Of a stretch of DNA of 53,669 bases, positions 18,303-26,891 are shown piece by piece. The number at the start of each line of letters is the position of its first letter. The stretch's first letter is position 1. The notes beneath the pieces were generated by a model that saw only the letters and a list, made by a program, of their open reading frames with translations, was not told the DNA's origin and searched no databases. Both the position numbers and the translations under genes were made by a program. Source of the stretch: Verrucomicrobiota bacterium (GTDB lineage: Bacteria; Verrucomicrobiota; Verrucomicrobiia; Opitutales; Opitutaceae); contig JAQGON010000018.1 of the NCBI GenBank assembly GCA_028293565.1, positions 1 through 53,669 on the forward strand. Reading direction: 5' to 3'.

Positions 18303-19946
18303 ATGAAACGACTCCTGTTTCTTCTGGCCTGGGCGTCCGGCATGATGGCCGGCCTCCGCGCGGAAAACATTTCCGCCACCGCGAGCCGCACCGCGTGGGT
18401 GATGCACTTCGACGGTGACTGGCGCGTCGTTGGCGGGCTCCCCGAAAAAGCGCTGCTCATCAGCCTGCAGGGGCTGGCCAACCGGACGGCGCCGCGGCTC
18501 TACATCGTTCATCCGAAGGAGTACCAGTGGGAAATCACCGAGCCCCTCCGCGAGTTCTATGAGCGGAAGCACGGCGTGGTGTTCACCGAGCTGCGCACCG
18601 CGGACGAGGCCCTTGCCCAATTCAAGTCGGCGGCGAGGGGCTATGTCATCTGGGACAAGGCGGTGGCCTCGTCGCTCAACGTGGCATTCACCATTGCCGG
18701 ACTCGAGGACGCGCTGGTGGTGACCGAGGACCTTGTCCCGCTCGCCGAGCGGCACGGATTGAAGCGGATCGACGACCTTCGCGGACGCTACGCGGGGCAG
18801 AGCGACGCGCAGATTTACCAGGATGCGATCAACCGGTACTGGGCGCGCTGCACGCGCGATGCGGTCATGCTCATGGGCGGGCAGCGTGGCGCAGTGATGG
18901 TGCCGGGAATGGCGGATTGGGGCGTGCGCCAGAAAATGTTTTTCCACGACCTGGCGGCGAACCCGGCCATTCCGGCGGAACTCGCGCTCGAACGGAAGCT
19001 GCTGTCCGAGCTGAATCCCGGGGCGACGGTTTTCGGCTGGCATCCCTATGGCAAGGACACCGAGGAGCAGCACACGACGCTGCTCTCGACCTACGGCTTG
19101 AAAATGGAGGGCCTGCATAACCTCCCGAACCTCAGCTTCAATTGTCAGTTTTCGTTCACGCCCGGCTTCCGGTTCACGAACCACTCGCACGTCGCGCCCG
19201 ATGCGAAGCTGGAGGCGAAGGAGAAGGTCTACCTTTCCTTCGTCCAGTCGGACAGCATCGGGATCGGCGTGTGGACGAAGCCGGGACGCGGCCAGCTGCC
19301 GTTCGCGTGGCAGGTCACGATGAACTGGACGAGATTCTCCCCGGCGGCGCTGGAATATTTCCACGAGAGCGCGACGCCGAACGACTACTTCATCGGCGGA
19401 CTCTCGGGCCCCGGATACATGTACCCGAACCACATCCCGGCGGACAAATTTCCGCTGCTGATGAAGGAAGCGAACGAACTCATGGCGCAGCTCGACGAGC
19501 ACGTGCTGGAGATCATGGACAACTCGGCCGCCGACGGAAATCTGGGCAACGCCGACCTGACGAAGGAGACGGTGGACCGGTATTATGCCGCATTCCCGAA
19601 CGTGATCGGCTTCGTCAACGGCTACGGACCGGCGCGGACGCGCGACCTGCGCGGCTCCCGGCCGATGATTTCGTACGACTACTACATCGACCCGCGCCGC
19701 CCGCGCGAGGAGGTGGCGGCGGATCTGGAGGAGCTCATCGCGCTCAATCCGAAACGTCCGTATTTCCTGCTGGTTCACGTGCGGGAGTCGAACGATGTGA
19801 ACAGCCTGATCGCCGTGGTGAAGCAGCTGCCCGGTTCGACGGAGGTGGTGCCGCTGGACGAGTTCCTGAAACTCGCCGCGAGCAAAAAGACCTACACGAC
19901 GAGATATCAGGACCCGGAGGATCCGAAGCATTTCAAGGGGTTCTGA
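18303..19946 (+). CDS. GxGYxYP-family secreted protein (putative glycan-active)
   Basis: A 547-aa protein with a signal peptide (residues 1-20, ending GLRAEN) and the eponymous motif GPGYMYP near residue 380. Other family-like blocks are LLISLQGLANRTAPRLYI in the N-terminal domain, VFGWHPYGKDTEEQHTTLLSTYG, and SNDVNSLIAVVKQLPGSTEVVPLDEFLKL near the end. GxGYxYP proteins are thought to be glycoside-hydrolase-like, but the activity is not established. It follows the secreted unknown after 4 bp. The gene ends in an ordinary stop with a heptamer-like array about 110 bp downstream. Confidence 0.9.
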   Translation: MKRLLFLLAWASGMMAGLRAENISATASRTAWVMHFDGDWRVVGGLPEKALLISLQGLANRTAPRLYIVHPKEYQWEITEPLREFYERKHGVVFTELRTADEALAQFKSAARGYVIWDKAVASSLNVAFTIAGLEDALVVTEDLVPLAERHGLKRIDDLRGRYAGQSDAQIYQDAINRYWARCTRDAVMLMGGQRGAVMVPGMADWGVRQKMFFHDLAANPAIPAELALERKLLSELNPGATVFGWHPYGKDTEEQHTTLLSTYGLKMEGLHNLPNLSFNCQFSFTPGFRFTNHSHVAPDAKLEAKEKVYLSFVQSDSIGIGVWTKPGRGQLPFAWQVTMNWTRFSPAALEYFHESATPNDYFIGGLSGPGYMYPNHIPADKFPLLMKEANELMAQLDEHVLEIMDNSAADGNLGNADLTKETVDRYYAAFPNVIGFVNGYGPARTRDLRGSRPMISYDYYIDPRRPREEVAADLEELIALNPKRPYFLLVHVRESNDVNSLIAVVKQLPGSTEVVPLDEFLKLAASKKTYTTRYQDPEDPKHFKGF

Positions 19947-20058
19947 CCCAGGGCGTCGAGGGATGGCCGGGCTGCCTTCGCGCCCTTGCGTTCAACTCGC
20001 TCCTGTTTGAAGGCGAAGGCGCGGCGTGGGAGACGGGCGGTGAAGGGTTCGCTTCGTC

Positions 20059-20093
20059 CTTTCAACTTCGCGTTTTCAATCTTCAACTTAGCG
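20059..20093 (+). repeat. 7-bp-period array, five units (CTTTCAA/CTTCGCG type)
   Basis: Five degenerate heptamers (CTTTCAA, CTTCGCG, TTTTCAA, TCTTCAA, CTTAGCG) end immediately before the ATG of the SpoU methyltransferase. The array is more AT-rich than its surroundings and could influence initiation of that gene. Confidence 0.6.
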
Positions 20094-20094
20094 C

Positions 20095-21012
20095 ATGTCT
20101 CCCTCCGGCCCACGTCCCACCCCTCGTCCAGCGGATGCGTCGGGTGAATTTGTCGCGCCGGCGAGGGGCATCCGGCTACGCGGGTCTTCGGAACGCCCCG
20201 ACGAACCGGACGAAGTCCCGGCCGCAGCGGCCCCGACGGGATCGCGCAGCGCGCCGGCGCGGCACGATGAGCTGAGGCTGTGCGGCCTCGCGGCGGTGAA
20301 AGCCCGGTTCGCGCGCGATCCGAATTCGATCAAGCGGCTTTTTTTCGACCGCGAAACCGGGCAGCGGGTGGGCGCGATCTGCCGGGTGCTCGCCCGGGAG
20401 AAAAAAGTTTACCGCCAGGTCGAGCCGGACGAGCTCGCGAAAATCGCGGGATCGATCCACCACGGCGGGATCGTGGCGGTGGTTTACCTCCCTCCCTTGC
20501 GCACGCCGACGGGCGAGGGCGTGCGGGGCTGGGCGAAGCGCGGCGAAGCGCTGCTCATCCTCGATCGGATCGGCAACGCGCACAACCTGGGCGCGGTGGC
20601 GCGGACGGCGGCATTTTTCGGCGTGCCGCGCCTCGTGATTCCCGACGACCCGGGCGCGGCGCGGCCGAATGACGCGGCCTATCGCGTGGCCGAGGGCGGA
20701 TTCGAGCATCTTGAAGTTTGGCGCGTGCCGGACCTCGTCGGCTTTGTGCGCGAACTGGCTCACGCCGGCTTCGACGTCGTCGGCGCGGCGACGCGCGGCG
20801 GGAAGCTGGGCGGAAAAACGGGGGACGTTAAGGCGTCCAAACCCGTGGCGCTCATCCTGGGCAACGAGGAGCAGGGGCTCGCTCCCGACGTGGTGGCGGC
20901 ATGTTCCCGCGTTGTGACGATCCCGGGCACCGGTGCGATCGAGTCGCTCAACGTCTCGGTCGCCGCCGCAGTGCTGATGTGGGAGCTGCTCGCGAAGCCG
21001 CGGGAAAAATAA
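20095..21012 (+). CDS. SpoU/TrmH-family RNA 2'-O-methyltransferase
   Basis: A 305-aa SPOUT methyltransferase of the TrmH/RlmB group acting on tRNA or rRNA ribose. The first ~55 residues are Pro/Ala-rich and charged. An RNA-binding substrate domain follows (LCGLAAVKARFARDPNSIKRLFFD). The knotted catalytic domain has motif 1 in DRIGNAHNLGAVARTAAFFG, motif 2 in LILGNEEQGL and motif 3 in IPGTGAIESLNVSVAAAVLMWE. The start ATG 20095 directly abuts a heptamer array; the low-complexity N-terminus leaves the true start uncertain. Its specific target nucleotide is not predictable. Confidence 0.9.
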   Translation: MSPSGPRPTPRPADASGEFVAPARGIRLRGSSERPDEPDEVPAAAAPTGSRSAPARHDELRLCGLAAVKARFARDPNSIKRLFFDRETGQRVGAICRVLAREKKVYRQVEPDELAKIAGSIHHGGIVAVVYLPPLRTPTGEGVRGWAKRGEALLILDRIGNAHNLGAVARTAAFFGVPRLVIPDDPGAARPNDAAYRVAEGGFEHLEVWRVPDLVGFVRELAHAGFDVVGAATRGGKLGGKTGDVKASKPVALILGNEEQGLAPDVVAACSRVVTIPGTGAIESLNVSVAAAVLMWELLAKPREK

Positions 21013-21026
21013 CCCGCCGGGATCGC

Positions 21027-21812
21027 CTACGGTTTGTCCACGAGCAGCGGTTCGAAATAACCGGCTTTCTTGTAGAGGATCACGACGTCCTGAATGCCCC
21101 AGGCCTGCTCGAGATAGGCGCGGATGATCACGTTCGGGTAGCGCTGCAGCACCCGGCCGATGTATTCCGGCGCGGTGACCGCCACGCCGTACTGCTGGTC
21201 AGCATCCTCGAAGTAAGGTTCGAAGGCGTTTCCGTGCTCCGCGAATTTTTTCAGCAGCGCCGCCTTGTCGACGTTTTCGGCGATGTTGTCCTGGCCGCGC
21301 GCCAGCAACGAGGCGAAGAAACGACCCTGCGTGGTGAACACGATGACGCCGCATTCGCTCGTCCAGCGGATCAGGCAGTCGAGCGCGGTCAGCCATTCCC
21401 CGGCGCGAAGATGAGTCAGCAGGGAGCCGCACCACACGAGGTCGAACTGCGCGGTGAAAGGCAGCGCCCGCAGGTCCCGCTGGGAGTAAACGCCGGTCGC
21501 GCCAAACTGATCCCGGCAAAAATCCACCGCATCCCGGTCGAGGTCGCAGGCGGTGATGCGCGCGTAATTATAGTGCGCCTGCAGCCACCGCAGCACGCGT
21601 CCGTGGCCACAAGGCAGGTCCAGGATTTTCGGGTAGTGGGGTTTGTCGCAGAGCTGGGCGGAAAGATTGACCAGCTCGAGGGCGCGGTGGCCGAGGTCAA
21701 AATACTGCTGCTCCATTCCCGGCCACACCATGGTGTCGCGCGCGGAAACGGCGCGGTTCAGCGGGAGGTGGTTGAAGTCGGCCAGCGGTTTCATCGCGAG
21801 CCCTTCAAACAA
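21027..21812 (-). CDS. Class I SAM-dependent methyltransferase
   Basis: A 261-aa protein with a Rossmann methyltransferase core. Motif I is LDLPCGHGRVLRWL near residue 65, an acidic motif II is ITACDLDRDAV, the motif IV region is FDLVWCGSLLTHL, and GVIVFTTQGRF follows. The C-terminal part, with VTAPEYIGRVLQRYPNVII, is unlike small-molecule rRNA enzymes and resembles methyltransferases found among envelope or polysaccharide genes. The substrate is unknown. ATG 21812 or ATG 21794 could start the protein. It is convergent with the SpoU gene (14-bp gap) and 40 bp downstream of a membrane-protein gene. Confidence 0.85.
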   Translation of the reverse strand: MFEGLAMKPLADFNHLPLNRAVSARDTMVWPGMEQQYFDLGHRALELVNLSAQLCDKPHYPKILDLPCGHGRVLRWLQAHYNYARITACDLDRDAVDFCRDQFGATGVYSQRDLRALPFTAQFDLVWCGSLLTHLRAGEWLTALDCLIRWTSECGVIVFTTQGRFFASLLARGQDNIAENVDKAALLKKFAEHGNAFEPYFEDADQQYGVAVTAPEYIGRVLQRYPNVIIRAYLEQAWGIQDVVILYKKAGYFEPLLVDKP

Positions 21813-21852
21813 CCGCTCGCCGGAGGGCGTGCAAGGCGCAATCCCTGCGCCG

Positions 21853-22302
21853 TCAATAGTCGTCCATCACGTGCCACATGATCCACGTGACGCCGAGCGT
21901 GTAGAGGATCATGCCGGCGCCCCCGAAAACGAGGACGACGTAGTTGCGCGAAATGACCGCGATGATGGCGAAGAGCAGGTAGCCGCCGAGAAGCAGGAAC
22001 CAGTAATCGCGCTTGCGGCGGGAGGCGCGCCTTGGCTCCGGGGCGACGTCGTTCCTGCCCGTTTCATTCTCGCGCGCAAGGTTGGCGCGGAGGATGTCGT
22101 GAACCTCGTTCGCCGCGGGATCCGGGGTCGCGCGCGGTTTTGGCGGCCCGGCGCTCGCCTGCCGAAAAATATCCCGCACATCGATGGGCGGATTGTTCTC
22201 CGCGCCCGTTGCCGGATTCGCGCGTTCGAACGTCGTTGGCTTGAAGCGAAACTCGCGTCGGGGCGGTTCCGGCGGCTCGGGCTCCCGCGAATTTTCGCTC
22301 AT
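21853..22302 (-). CDS. Small membrane protein of unknown function
   Basis: A 149-aa protein I cannot assign. Residues 1-95 are hydrophilic and Pro/Glu/Arg-rich. Then come two hydrophobic helices, YWFLLLGGYLLFAIIAVIS and VVLVFGGAGMILYTLGVTWI, and a short tail ending MDDY. ATG 22302 begins MSENS; the frame continues upstream to 22449 without similarity to anything I know. It is upstream of the methyltransferase on the same strand with a 40-bp gap, probably one transcript. The 211 bp to the next divergent gene hold nothing that I recognise. Confidence 0.65.
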   Translation of the reverse strand: MSENSREPEPPEPPRREFRFKPTTFERANPATGAENNPPIDVRDIFRQASAGPPKPRATPDPAANEVHDILRANLARENETGRNDVAPEPRRASRRKRDYWFLLLGGYLLFAIIAVISRNYVVLVFGGAGMILYTLGVTWIMWHVMDDY

Positions 22303-22513
22303 GGCGCAGTGAAGCCCCACGGCGGCTCCGGGCCAAGGGAAATGGAAAGATTCAAGTGTGGGGCGCGGCGCCCTCGGCCCGCATGACCTCCGGCCGCGAG
22401 CGAGGCCGAGCTCCGAATGAGGCTCCGTCGGGCGAGGCACCCCGCCCAAGCTTCGTTTTCCTCCGGGATCGAGGTTGTTTTAAACTTCTCCGCCCGGGGC
22501 GAAAGGGACTTAC

Positions 22514-23950
22514 TTGAATAAACGGCAATCCCGGTTCGCCATGGTTACCCTTTCACCGACCTCCCACCACTCTCCGGCGCAGTTCGACTGGCCGCTCGCC
22601 TATGAAGCCGAGGAACGCCTCGGCCAGTTCATCGGGGCTTTCCTCGGGCAAAATCGCTTCGCGCGAACCCTTGCGCAGCGGATGCGGGACGAAACTGGCA
22701 CGGATTTCTACGAGTGGGTCGATCATCTCACCGTCGGGGTGGAGCACGTCGCGGGGTTGCGGGCGCTTGGTTTGACCGAGGAAGCCGTGCCTGCGCCGGA
22801 CGGCGCGACGGTTTTTTTTCATCCGCGCGCCATGATGCCGCGCGTGCTGGTCCGGGCCGGCGGCTCGCGGGAGGGAGTGCCCTCGCAGCTGGCGATTCGT
22901 CCCGAAGTGGTCGTGGATTTTCTCGCGCGGCATGATCTCGCGTCGGCGGTGGAAGGAGAGTTCGGCGCCCGCCTGCGCCGCGCGGGGGTCTCGGACGAAA
23001 ATGGGACGCGCCTCGAGGCGATCGAACGCCTGGGATGGCGCGGCTTGGTCGCGCCGGCGTCGGGGAAGGACGCCGTTGCGCCCGCGGCGGTCGTCAAGGC
23101 GCGCGAGCTCTTCCGCGCCCGCAAACGTTTTTTCCCGGCGGACGCCGAGGGCGTGGGGCACGCGTTCGCGGTGCTGGACCGGGTCCTTGCGCTCGTGCCG
23201 CGTGACGTGGCGTGCGAACTTTTCTTTGCGGAGGAGCGCGTTTACTGGGAATTCCGCAACCGCGCGGGGCGCGTGCAGAAGCGCCGGCAGGACCTGCTCG
23301 GGCTGGGCTGGGGGAATCACGACCACCATACCTTCCGCTGTTCGCGCACGTGGTTTCCCGACCTGATCGAGTTTCTCGCGCGCCTCGGCCTGGAGAAGCG
23401 CGAACGCTACTATGCCGGCGAGGAGGCGGGCTGGGGGGCGCAGATCATGGAGGCGCCGGCGGCCGGCATCGTCGTTTTCGCGGACGTGGATCTTAAGCCG
23501 GGCGAGATCGACATCGACTTCGCGACGCAGCGTTTGCCGGAATTGCCCGCGCTGCGCACGGTCGGGCTGTGGTGCGCGCTGCACGGCGACAGTTTCCTGC
23601 AGGCGGGAATGCACCACCTCGAGGCGCGGTTCGACTTCGTCCGGCTGCGCGACCAGCTCGAGGCGGAAGGCGTGAACACGATGAAGCCGTTTTCGGATTT
23701 CCCGTTCCTCAAGCAGGCGTTCACCGAGGGCGAGCGCTGGCGGGTGCGGCCGGAGCGGATCGACGCGCTCCTGCAGGGCGGGCTGATCACCGCGCCGCAG
23801 GCCGAAGGATTCCGCCGGGACGGCGCGCTCGGAAGCCACCTGGAAAATCTCCAGCGCAAGGGCGGCTTCAAGGGCTTCAATCAAAAGGCCGTCAGCGCGA
23901 TCATCGCCGCCACGGATCCGCGCAAGGCGCAAGCCGACCACTCGGCGTAG
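22514..23950 (+). CDS. Unrecognised two-domain protein, possibly VOC-type metalloenzyme, in a lysine-degradation operon
   Basis: I do not recognise a named family. The product is 478 aa, soluble, without signal peptide. Two His/Glu clusters resemble vicinal-oxygen-chelate metal sites. DFYEWVDHLTVGVEHVAGL lies near residue 63. The second is HDHHTFRCSRTWFPDLIEFLARLGL, followed by GWGAQIMEAPAAGIVVFADVDL, near residues 265-330. A further FLQAGMHHLEARFDF follows. The context (saccharopine dehydrogenase 78 bp downstream, then aminoadipate-semialdehyde dehydrogenase) suggests a step of lysine catabolism, for example on 2-oxoadipate; DUF1338 enzymes do that elsewhere, but their GVPVHSTAFRP motif is not seen. 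TTG 22514 has GAAAGGG upstream; ATG 22541 is the alternative start. Confidence 0.75.
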   Translation: MNKRQSRFAMVTLSPTSHHSPAQFDWPLAYEAEERLGQFIGAFLGQNRFARTLAQRMRDETGTDFYEWVDHLTVGVEHVAGLRALGLTEEAVPAPDGATVFFHPRAMMPRVLVRAGGSREGVPSQLAIRPEVVVDFLARHDLASAVEGEFGARLRRAGVSDENGTRLEAIERLGWRGLVAPASGKDAVAPAAVVKARELFRARKRFFPADAEGVGHAFAVLDRVLALVPRDVACELFFAEERVYWEFRNRAGRVQKRRQDLLGLGWGNHDHHTFRCSRTWFPDLIEFLARLGLEKRERYYAGEEAGWGAQIMEAPAAGIVVFADVDLKPGEIDIDFATQRLPELPALRTVGLWCALHGDSFLQAGMHHLEARFDFVRLRDQLEAEGVNTMKPFSDFPFLKQAFTEGERWRVRPERIDALLQGGLITAPQAEGFRRDGALGSHLENLQRKGGFKGFNQKAVSAIIAATDPRKAQADHSA

Positions 23951-24028
23951 CGAAACCGGCGTCGCCTCTTTGGTTCGAGCTGCCAGCCTTGCGGAAATCA
24001 ACCTGCCGGTCCGAGACCGGTGTCCCCT

Positions 24029-25108
24029 ATGAAAATCGGAATTATCGGCGCCGGAAAAGTCGGCGCCACCATTGCCACGCTGCTCGAATCCTGCCGGTTC
24101 TGCCGCAGCGTCACGCTCGCGGACGCGCGGGCCGACGTGGACCTGCGCGGGCTGAGAAAATCGAAACTCGAGCAGGTCGACGTCACGAAGCGCCCGCAGC
24201 TCGAGGCGTTCGTGAAGCGCGTTGACGCGGTCGTGAGCGCGGCGCCGTATTTCCTGAACAAGCCGGTCGCGCAGGCCTGTGCGACCACGGGCGTTTCCTA
24301 CTTCGACCTGACCGAGGACGTGGACACCACGCAGTTCGTGCGCAAACTGGCCGCGAGAAAACCGCGGCCGACCTTCATGCCGCAGTGCGGACTCGCCCCC
24401 GGGGCGATCAACATCGTGGGCGGATCGTTGGCGGCGTCGCTGTCGTCCGTCCGCCACTGCGAGATGCGCGTCGGGGCGCTGCCGCTGAACGCGAGCAACC
24501 AGATGAAATATTACCTGAGCTGGAGCACGGCGGGCCTGATCAACGAATACTGCCAGGTCGGCGAGGCGCTGCACGCGGGGCGCCGCGTGACGACGATGCC
24601 GCTCGACGGCGTGGAGCGGATCACAATCGACGGCACGGAGTACGAGGCGTTCAACACCTCCGGCGGCGTGGCGACGATGTGCGAGACGTTCGAGGGAAAG
24701 GTGCAGGAACTGAACTACAAGACGATGCGGTACCCCGGACACCGTGATCTCATGAAATTCCTGCTGCAGGATTTGAATCTCGCGCCGCGCCAGGACCTCG
24801 TGACGCAGATTTTCGACCAGGAGGTCCCGCTCACGGAATCGGACGTGGTGGTTTTCTACGTCAGCGTCGTGGGCCACGAAAAGAACGGCAGCCTGAAGCA
24901 GCGGAGCTTCATCAAGAAAATGCACGGCGGCACGGTGCATGGCCGAAAATTAAACGCGATCCAGCTGACCACGGCGGCGGGCGTAACGGGGGTGCTGGAA
25001 CTTTATGCGAAGGGAAAACTTCCTTCCGGTTTCGTGAAGCAGGAATCGGTTTCGCTGAAAGACTTCCTCGGCACGCAGTGGGGCGGGAAAGTCTACGGGG
25101 AGGCGTAG
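24029..25108 (+). CDS. Saccharopine dehydrogenase (L-glutamate-forming type)
   Basis: Oxidises saccharopine to glutamate and 2-aminoadipate-6-semialdehyde in lysine degradation. It is 359 aa. The Rossmann motif GIIGAGKVGATIA is at the N-terminus. VVSAAPYFLN, YFDLTEDVD and the family block CGLAPGAINIVGGSLA follow, then the substrate domain with WSTAGLINEYC and TSGGVATMCETF. Saccharopine-dehydrogenase-family proteins include other reductases, but the adjacent aminoadipate-semialdehyde dehydrogenase makes this assignment likely. ATG 24029 gives MKIGIIGAGK; GTG 24020 would add three residues. The lysine-ketoglutarate reductase needed to make saccharopine is not in the window. Confidence 0.88.
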   Translation: MKIGIIGAGKVGATIATLLESCRFCRSVTLADARADVDLRGLRKSKLEQVDVTKRPQLEAFVKRVDAVVSAAPYFLNKPVAQACATTGVSYFDLTEDVDTTQFVRKLAARKPRPTFMPQCGLAPGAINIVGGSLAASLSSVRHCEMRVGALPLNASNQMKYYLSWSTAGLINEYCQVGEALHAGRRVTTMPLDGVERITIDGTEYEAFNTSGGVATMCETFEGKVQELNYKTMRYPGHRDLMKFLLQDLNLAPRQDLVTQIFDQEVPLTESDVVVFYVSVVGHEKNGSLKQRSFIKKMHGGTVHGRKLNAIQLTTAAGVTGVLELYAKGKLPSGFVKQESVSLKDFLGTQWGGKVYGEA

Positions 25109-25220
25109 GTTTTTCCCGTCACGAACGGACATGGATGAGCACCAATCCCGATCGTGGCCTATGTCTCAATGTCCGGAACCCGGTTTACTCCGTTCTCTCG
25201 GGTAAATCCCCCATTGGTTA

Positions 25221-25250
25221 ATTCGTGTTCATTCGGGTCCATTCGTGGTT
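25221..25250 (+). repeat. 10-bp-period array (ATTCGTGTTC type, 3 units)
   Basis: Three decamers (ATTCGTGTTC, ATTCGGGTCC, ATTCGTGGTT) are placed 11 bp before the aldehyde dehydrogenase start, in an AT-rich 153-bp intergenic stretch. Being translated in an upstream extension of the frame, they argue for the ATG at 25262. Confidence 0.65.
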
Positions 25251-25261
25251 ATACCGGTTTT

Positions 25262-26803
25262 ATGAACGTTAAAAAAGTCGCGGCGGAAATCTTTCCCCGG
25301 CTCGGGCTGAAGGTCCATAACCGCGGCGTGTTTGCCGGCGAATGGTTTGGCGCGGGAACGCCGATCGAAAAATATTCGCCGATCGACGGGAGCGTGATCG
25401 GCTACGTGTCCACGGCGACACACACGGATTACGATCGCACGGCCGGCGCGGCCCAGCGCGCGTTTCAAGCCTGGCGCGATGTGCCGGGACCGAAGCGGGG
25501 CGAGGTGGTGCGACGGCTCGGCGACGCGTTGCGCGCACACAAGTGCGACCTCGGCAAACTTGTCACGCTCGAGACGGGGAAAATTCTCCCGGAAGGGGAG
25601 GGCGAGGTGCAGGAGATGATCGACATCTGTGATTTCGCGACGGGACTGTCGCGTCAGCTTTACGGACTGACGATCGCGACGGAGCGTCCGGGCCATCGCA
25701 TGATGGAGCAGTGGCATCCGCTCGGGGTGGTGGGTATTATATCGGCGTTCAATTTCCCGGTGGCCGTGTGGTCCTGGAACAGCGCGCTGGCGGCCGTGTG
25801 TGGCGATGCGACGTTGTGGAAGCCTTCCGAGAAAACCCCGCTCACGGCCGTGGCTTGCGTGAAGATAGCCGAGCGGGTGTGCCGCGAGTCGGGAGTCGAC
25901 CCCGCGATTTTTTCGCTCGTTTCCGGCGACGCGGCGAATGTCGGCGAGGTGCTGGCGGCGGATCATCGGCTGCCCCTGGTGTCGGCCACGGGCTCGACGC
26001 GCATGGGCCGCCGCGTGGGCGAGGTGGTGGCGAAGCGCTTCGGGCGTTCGCTCCTCGAGCTGGGCGGCAACAACGCGATCATTGTCACGCATTCCGCGGA
26101 CCTGAAGCTTGCGATGCGCGCGATCCTGTTCGGCGCGGTGGGAACCGCGGGGCAGCGGTGCACGAGCACCCGGCGGATCATTGTCCACGAATCGATCGAG
26201 ACGAAGCTGCTCAAGGCGCTCGTCGAGGCCTACAAGCAGGTGAAGATCGGCAACCCGCTCGACGCGGACACGCTGATGGGCCCGCTGATCGATTTCGCGG
26301 CGGTGGAGAATTTCACCAATGCGATCGCGGCCGCGCGCAAGCACGGCGGCCGGATCCTGTGCGGCGGAAAACGCCTGTCCGGCGGGGCCTATGCGAGCGG
26401 GCTGTACGTGACGCCCTGCATCATCGAGGCGGAGAATGCGTGGAGCATCGTGCAGCACGAAACCTTTGCGCCGATCCTGTACGTGATGAGCTACCGCACG
26501 CTCGACGAGGCGATCGCGCTGCAGAACGGCGTGCCGCAGGGGTTGAGCTCGGCCATCTTCACGAACGATGTGCGCGAAGCGGAGGTGTTCCTGGCTTCGC
26601 GGGGGAGCGACTGCGGAATTGCGAACGTGAACATCGGCACGAGCGGCGCCGAGATCGGCGGGGCCTTTGGCGGGGAAAAGGAAACCGGCGGCGGCCGCGA
26701 GAGCGGCAGCGACGCCTGGAAAGCCTACATGCGCCGCCAGACGGCGACGGTGAATTATTCGAAGGAGCTGCCGCTGGCGCAGGGGATCAAGTTCGGAGTC
26801 TAG
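25262..26803 (+). CDS. L-aminoadipate-semialdehyde dehydrogenase (ALDH7 family)
   Basis: Oxidises 2-aminoadipate-6-semialdehyde (or its cyclic piperideine-6-carboxylate form) to 2-aminoadipate with NAD+. At 513 aa it fits the ALDH7A1/AmaB group. Visible landmarks are the N-terminal FPRLGLKVHNRGVFAGEW, GIISAFNFPVAVWSWN with the catalytic Asn, WKPSEKTPL, the ATGSTRMGRR cofactor loop, LELGGNNAI with the general-base Glu, GTAGQRCTSTRR with the catalytic Cys, and the C-terminal GGAFGGEKETGGGRESGSDAWKAYMRRQ, which is characteristic of the family. It follows saccharopine dehydrogenase by 153 bp on the same strand. Confidence 0.94.
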   Translation: MNVKKVAAEIFPRLGLKVHNRGVFAGEWFGAGTPIEKYSPIDGSVIGYVSTATHTDYDRTAGAAQRAFQAWRDVPGPKRGEVVRRLGDALRAHKCDLGKLVTLETGKILPEGEGEVQEMIDICDFATGLSRQLYGLTIATERPGHRMMEQWHPLGVVGIISAFNFPVAVWSWNSALAAVCGDATLWKPSEKTPLTAVACVKIAERVCRESGVDPAIFSLVSGDAANVGEVLAADHRLPLVSATGSTRMGRRVGEVVAKRFGRSLLELGGNNAIIVTHSADLKLAMRAILFGAVGTAGQRCTSTRRIIVHESIETKLLKALVEAYKQVKIGNPLDADTLMGPLIDFAAVENFTNAIAAARKHGGRILCGGKRLSGGAYASGLYVTPCIIEAENAWSIVQHETFAPILYVMSYRTLDEAIALQNGVPQGLSSAIFTNDVREAEVFLASRGSDCGIANVNIGTSGAEIGGAFGGEKETGGGRESGSDAWKAYMRRQTATVNYSKELPLAQGIKFGV

Positions 26804-26891
26804 GCCGTCCGAAATGCCGCTGGCCGCGGTGCCGTGACCTCCGCGCGACGGTTGCCCTTGTCTGTCGTCGTGCAGGCCTTAATTTCGCCGC

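Noticed and set aside
22514-23950. Assignment to DUF1338/HglS (2-oxoadipate dioxygenase)
   Set aside because: Context fits, but the GVPVHSTAFRP and HINHLTPRTLD signatures of that family are not found, so the gene is left unnamed.
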